DNA from: Paraburkholderia sp. Ac-20340
GTDB taxonomy: Bacteria; Pseudomonadota; Gammaproteobacteria; Burkholderiales; Burkholderiaceae
DNA: 64,000 nt
Direction of reading: 5' to 3'
NCBI RefSeq assembly: GCF_017104965.1
Contig: NZ_JAAGPR010000004.1
Location: 124,001 to 188,000 of the forward strand
The first letter of the stretch is position 1. The number at the start of each line of letters is the position of its first letter. The position numbers were made by a program, and so were the translations under genes. Below, in pieces: positions 59,985 through 64,000 of the stretch. The notes beneath the pieces were generated by a model, which was not told the DNA's origin, did no database searches, and was given only the letters and a program-made list of their open reading frames with translations.

Positions 59985-60245
59985 CGCAACTCCGCTCAAG
60001 AAACAAGACTTCGCGCAACGCCACGCCGAAAGGCGAAAAGACCCGAGGCCTGCGGCGTGAATATCCCGTTCTTTTAGAGCTTGCGACGAAACTGCACCAT
60101 AGGGATTTGAGGCAACAGCTTGCCCCGAGGGGCAATTCACCTTTGGCATCCCAATGCCCGAGCGCTCGACGAGCACCGCTTCTGCTGAATCCGTTCGTAC
60201 GTCCCATCGTGGCACATAGCCAGCAACGCTTCGCCGATCGCCTCG

Positions 60246-61946
60246 CTAGAACGCCTTGCGCAACTGCGCCCAGCAGTGGACGGACGTATTGGCGTTGGCG
60301 CTGAGAATGTCAGGCGTACGGCCGAACGGGAACGCAACGCTGGCGCTAAGCAGCAGCTTGTAAGGGCCATTCCACTGCACGCCAAAGCCCGCGCTGCTTA
60401 ACTGGCCGGTGTTGGGTCCGGGAACGAATACGTTCTTGTATTGCTGTACCCAGCCGGTATCGACGAAGACAGAAAACTGCCAGATTCCCGGAATCGACTG
60501 AAACGCCGCGTCATGACGATATTCGATCGTGGCCAGATAGCCACGTGAGCCGGATAGCACACCCACGTCATAGCCGCGCACGCTATCGGGACCGCCAAGA
60601 TAGAACTGTTCGGAGGTGTCGAGGTTCTTGCTCGACGTCTGCCCTGAAAAGCCGAAGTACAGCGCGTCGCTGCGCGTGAACTGCTGCAGCCGCGAGAGTG
60701 ACAGCGACAGCTTGACGTAGTGCCCCGCTGTATCCGCGCCGAGCTGGTCGACGATATCGGTCTGCCAGTTGTTGGCCGCAAGCACGCCATAGGTCATGGC
60801 GAGGCGAGCATTGGTCACGCCCATCGAGTCGAGCTGATCGCCTGCGAGAGTGGTCGTCGTGCTGTTCGTGTGGCGATCGTTTTGCAATCCGATGATGTCG
60901 ATATTGTCGTTGAGCCGGCGGAAGTCGTATTCGATCTGGCCATAGAGATTCCCCTGCGTGTTGCGGATCAAGGGCTGGGCGAGCACGACTCCGCCCACGA
61001 AGGCCGAACCGTGCGATTGCAGGTCCGTCAGGTCGTTGCCGAGGTGATAGTTGAGGCCCGAGACGGTGGCGCCAAGCGTCGTCCCCTGCCCGTTGAGCAG
61101 ATAGCGATAGTCCATGCGTCCATAGGTCATGCCGTGACCGGCGGTCAACGCGCTGAAGTCCAGCAGATCGCCCTGATTGAACAGGCCGTTGATATTCAGG
61201 GTGCCGCTGCCGCGCACACGCCCGCTATACGGGTCGCCGAAGTTATCGACGCCAGCATCTCCGGTCACACGCTGCTGCGGCGTCACGTCGACGAGCAGAT
61301 CGGACGTGCCCACTTGCTGCCCCGGCTTGATTGTCGTATCCACCAGCGCGCCGGGCGTGTCCTGCAGCAACAGCAGCGTGCGCTCGAGTTCGAACTCGCT
61401 GACCGGCTGCCCGGCCTGCAGCGCCGCGAGCGTTCTCTGCAGCACGCGATCCGATACGCGGCTCTGGTTATTGAGCGTGACCGCGCCGTAACGGGCCTCG
61501 GCGACATCGATACGCACGATGCCGTTGTCGATCGTCTGAGCAGGCACATAAGCGGTCGCGAGCGGATAACCATGCCGGTGATACACGTCGCTGATGCGGT
61601 CGGCCAGCGCGTTCAGATCGCCCAGCGTGAGGTTTTTGCCTTCGCTCGGCGCGACCACCGAGTGCAGCAGATCGGTGGGAAGCTCCGTGTTGCCCGTGAT
61701 CTCGATCGTGCGCACGGGGAAGGTCTTCGTGTTGTCCGGCGGCTCGCTTTTGGGCTGCTGGATCGTAAGGTCGAGATGCGATGGCGGCGCCTGCAGCGAG
61801 GGCTGCGGCGCCTGCTGAAGCAGTTGGCCGCTATTGGGCGGCGTCGGCACGCGCACCTGAGCGTGCGCAAAAGGCGTCGACGCACAAAACGCGACGGCCA
61901 GACAGATTCGTGTTTTGCGCAGGCGCTTCGAGCCAGTCTCGATCAT
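60246..61946 (-). CDS. TpsB outer-membrane transporter of two-partner secretion (ShlB/FhaC/HecB family)
   Basis: A 566-residue protein with a signal peptide (ICLAVAFCASTPFAHAQ), a Pro/Gln-rich linker, POTRA domains (about residues 72-215: FPVRTIEITGNTELPTDLLH, DVYHRHGYPLATAYVPAQTI) and a 16-strand barrel. The loop-6 signature is present as VRGYDVGVLSGSRGY near residues 460-475. The C-terminus is the aromatic-ending AQLRKAF. It secretes its TpsA partner, recognising the TPS domain with the POTRAs. The TpsA gene lies directly upstream on the same strand (73 bp between coding regions). Confidence 0.93.
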   Translation of the reverse strand: MIETGSKRLRKTRICLAVAFCASTPFAHAQVRVPTPPNSGQLLQQAPQPSLQAPPSHLDLTIQQPKSEPPDNTKTFPVRTIEITGNTELPTDLLHSVVAPSEGKNLTLGDLNALADRISDVYHRHGYPLATAYVPAQTIDNGIVRIDVAEARYGAVTLNNQSRVSDRVLQRTLAALQAGQPVSEFELERTLLLLQDTPGALVDTTIKPGQQVGTSDLLVDVTPQQRVTGDAGVDNFGDPYSGRVRGSGTLNINGLFNQGDLLDFSALTAGHGMTYGRMDYRYLLNGQGTTLGATVSGLNYHLGNDLTDLQSHGSAFVGGVVLAQPLIRNTQGNLYGQIEYDFRRLNDNIDIIGLQNDRHTNSTTTTLAGDQLDSMGVTNARLAMTYGVLAANNWQTDIVDQLGADTAGHYVKLSLSLSRLQQFTRSDALYFGFSGQTSSKNLDTSEQFYLGGPDSVRGYDVGVLSGSRGYLATIEYRHDAAFQSIPGIWQFSVFVDTGWVQQYKNVFVPGPNTGQLSSAGFGVQWNGPYKLLLSASVAFPFGRTPDILSANANTSVHCWAQLRKAF

Positions 61947-62018
61947 GGTATGAAGTTGTCGTGAGCCGCGCGCATGCGCGAGCGTTGTGGTTCTCCTCCA
62001 CCCGTGGCCTGATCGGCG

Positions 62019-64000
62019 TCATTGCGCGGGTAGCCTGACCCCGCCGTTGAGCACGGTGAGCGCGAGTCCCGGATGGAAATCCGCATGCGCCACGTTGCGC
62101 TCGTTGGGGTGGTCTTCCTGCTTCTGATTGCCTGCGTAACCGCCCTGCGCGGTATCCGAGGCCGTGCCATACGGCGTTGCCACGCCGCCCGCGCCTAGCG
62201 GCGCCTGCACGCTCGCCAGCGCTCCCGCGGGAACGGGCGCGACGGGCGTGATGATGTCGGCGGTGAGTCCGGTGGGCTGCACCAGCACGTAATTGCCCGA
62301 ATCCGCGCCGCCTGCGGTCATGGCCGTGCTCACCCGCTTGTTGAAGCCGACGGCCGGGTTATCGAAATAGCCGACCGTGTCGTTGCCGAGCGCCACACTG
62401 TCGCCGCCGAGGACGCCCGAAAGCGTCGCGCCGGAAAGCGCATCGAGCACGGTGCCGTTGTAGGTGCGGTTGGTCGTGCGCGTGCCCACCACCGTCAGCG
62501 GCGCGGGCGTCACCGTCACCCAGTCCACGCCGCCCGCCAGCGTGTAATTGCCGGCGAGCGCCGCGCCGTTGCCGGTCAGCGTATAGCCGTCGAGTCCGCC
62601 GGATGCGAACGCAAGCTGGGTGCCGATGTTCTTCGTCGAGAGCGTGCCGCTGCCGGACAGCGTCAGCGTTTCGCCATTCACGCCCTGAAGCACGCCGTTC
62701 GTGCCGAACAGGCCCGCCGATGCGCCCGTGGTGGCGTCGTACACGCGGCTGCCGGTGAGGTCGAGCACGACCGGCGTGATATTCGCGGAGGTCGTCGCGA
62801 TCGAATTGAAGCTGTAATTGCCAGCATCCGCGCCGCTGCCGGTGATGCCAGTCACCAGAATCGGAACGCCGTTGCCGGCATTCGGCGTCACGAAATTCGC
62901 CGCACCGGCGCTGAAACTCACGACGTCACCGCTCAGGATGCCGCTGCCGGCCAGCCCCACCGAAGCCGTACGCGAGCCGTCGTAGACCTTGCTGCTGCCC
63001 GTGGCGTTCACGGTGATGGCCAGCGGCGTGATGCTGACCCAGTCGATGCCACCCGCCAGCGTGTAGTTGCTCGATAGCGCCCCGTTGTTGCCAGCGAGCG
63101 TATAGCCCGACAGCCCGCCCGGCGCAAACGGCTGCCGCGTTCCGGCATTGCGGCTCGACAGCGTGCCGGTGCCGGAAAGCGTGAGCGTCTGTCCGGCCAC
63201 GCCCGTAAGCTGGCCGCCGTTGCCGAAGAGGCTGGCGTTTGCCTGATCGGTGCCGTCGTAGACGCGCGTGCCCGTGAGGTTGAGCACGTACGGCAGGATG
63301 TCCGCGGTGGTCACGGCCGTCTGGTTGAAGGTGTAGTTCGACAGCGCGCTGCCCGTGCCGGTGATGCCCGTCACGGTCACCAGAATGTTATTGCCCGCAT
63401 TCGACGTGCTGAAGTTCGCGCCCGACGCCGTAAAACTGGACGCATCGCCCGACACCAGGCCGCTCACGGAAAGCCCGCTCAAAGTCGCCGTGGTGGTGCC
63501 GTCGTAGAACTTGTTCTGCGCCGTGGCGGTGATCGTCAGCGCGCGCGGCGTGATGTCGGCACTCGTCGTGACCACGCGGCTGCCGAACGAATAGTTGCTG
63601 ATATCCGTGCCATTGCCGTAGAGGCCCACGGTGATCGGAATATTCGTGCCGACATTCGCCGTTGCAAAGTCCGCCGAGTTGTAGCCGACCGAGGCGTTGT
63701 CGCCCGCCACGAGGCCGGTCACCGTGAAGTTGCTCAACTGCGCGGCCGTCGTGCCGTCATAGATCTTGTTCTCGCCGGTGGCCGTGATCGTGAGCGCCTT
63801 CGGCGTGATGTTGACCCAGTCGCCAACCCCGGTCGTCCCCAGCGTGTAGTTGCTGGCCAGACCCGTACCGTCGCCCAGCGCCAGCGACCCGAGACTCGAG
63901 AACGACACCTTGCTGCCGACGTTCTTGCTCGACAGCGTGCCCGCGCCGCTCAGGCTCAAAGTCTCGCCGTTGACGCCCGCAATCGTGCCGCCGTTCGCGA
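62019..64000 (-). CDS. TpsA-type adhesin/filamentous haemagglutinin with YDG repeats, 3' part
   Basis: At least 660 residues, open at the right edge of the window, so the start and TPS domain are not seen. The visible part is built of beta-rich repeats of about 75-100 residues containing the YDG signature (KIYDGTT, KFYDGTT, RVYDGTD, KVYDGSR, RVYDATT, RTYNGTV) and VTPKALTITATG-type connecting strands. Two unit types alternate: one with SNYSFG/GNYSF endings, one with GYTLAGNNGALSSNYTLAGG. The C-terminus (LTVLNGGVRLPAQ) lacks a barrel, as expected for a TpsA protein. It should be exported by the TpsB protein downstream and may mediate adhesion, biofilm or contact inhibition. Confidence 0.88.
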   Translation of the reverse strand, partial: ANGGTIAGVNGETLSLSGAGTLSSKNVGSKVSFSSLGSLALGDGTGLASNYTLGTTGVGDWVNITPKALTITATGENKIYDGTTAAQLSNFTVTGLVAGDNASVGYNSADFATANVGTNIPITVGLYGNGTDISNYSFGSRVVTTSADITPRALTITATAQNKFYDGTTTATLSGLSVSGLVSGDASSFTASGANFSTSNAGNNILVTVTGITGTGSALSNYTFNQTAVTTADILPYVLNLTGTRVYDGTDQANASLFGNGGQLTGVAGQTLTLSGTGTLSSRNAGTRQPFAPGGLSGYTLAGNNGALSSNYTLAGGIDWVSITPLAITVNATGSSKVYDGSRTASVGLAGSGILSGDVVSFSAGAANFVTPNAGNGVPILVTGITGSGADAGNYSFNSIATTSANITPVVLDLTGSRVYDATTGASAGLFGTNGVLQGVNGETLTLSGSGTLSTKNIGTQLAFASGGLDGYTLTGNGAALAGNYTLAGGVDWVTVTPAPLTVVGTRTTNRTYNGTVLDALSGATLSGVLGGDSVALGNDTVGYFDNPAVGFNKRVSTAMTAGGADSGNYVLVQPTGLTADIITPVAPVPAGALASVQAPLGAGGVATPYGTASDTAQGGYAGNQKQEDHPNERNVAHADFHPGLALTVLNGGVRLPAQ

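Overview
The window looks like chromosomal DNA of a Burkholderiaceae beta-proteobacterium, most likely Paraburkholderia or a close relative. The reasons are high-GC coding sequence with long antisense shadow frames, a Burkholderia-type general porin, a MocR/GabR regulator beside polyamine genes, a VgrG/PAAR island, an MXKDX pentapeptide protein and a two-partner secretion locus. The genus is an inference from gene content.

Positions 1-27333 are nutrient uptake and catabolism. A GNAT/Lrp pair is followed by a forward cluster: a DadA/PuuB-like amine oxidase, a five-part peptide/opine-type ABC importer, succinate-semialdehyde dehydrogenase (gabD), a large FAD/4Fe-4S dehydrogenase, GABA aminotransferase (gabT) and a GhrA-type hydroxyacid reductase, closed by a strong terminator. 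A porin follows. A reverse Pot-type polyamine ABC transporter comes next, divergent from a MocR/GabR regulator, with a palindrome between them. Together these read as import of polyamine-like or amino compounds and conversion through GABA and succinate semialdehyde to succinate. A reverse TauD-type dioxygenase plus sulfonate-type ABC operon (23364-27333) completes this part.

Positions 27560-37071 are an AT-richer accessory island read on the minus strand. It holds a PAAR protein, a VgrG carrying a C-terminal HExxH (metallopeptidase-like) domain, four paralogous exported putative immunity proteins, three orphan toxin-tip fragments (two frameshifted), and a protein of eight tandem helix-turn-helix-like repeats with a truncated second copy. 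The order toxin tip, immunity, toxin tip, immunity, HTH-repeat occurs twice in tandem. Each immunity gene begins inside the 3' end of the preceding toxin frame. This is the most unusual part of the window. A 187-bp element with perfect 17-bp terminal inverted repeats lies at its upstream edge.

Positions 37524-45640 concern iron: one TonB-dependent receptor, a two-domain XRE-like regulator, and a FecI/FecR/FecA-type signalling set with a good Fur-box match ahead of the sigma factor. Positions 45813-50462 hold a LysR regulator divergent from a UbiD-type decarboxylase and a FUSC-type efflux protein.

Positions 51058-59984 are mostly small envelope or hypothetical genes: a bacterial stefin-like cystatin, an OmpW porin, a DUF2878 protein, a chalcone-isomerase-like protein, an esterase, a truncated-haemoglobin-like lipoprotein, an MXKDX protein, a DUF1223 gene broken by one stop codon, and a multi-pass membrane protein. 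The window ends with a TpsB transporter and the 3' part of its YDG-repeat TpsA adhesin, which runs off the right edge. No tRNA, rRNA or CRISPR array was seen.
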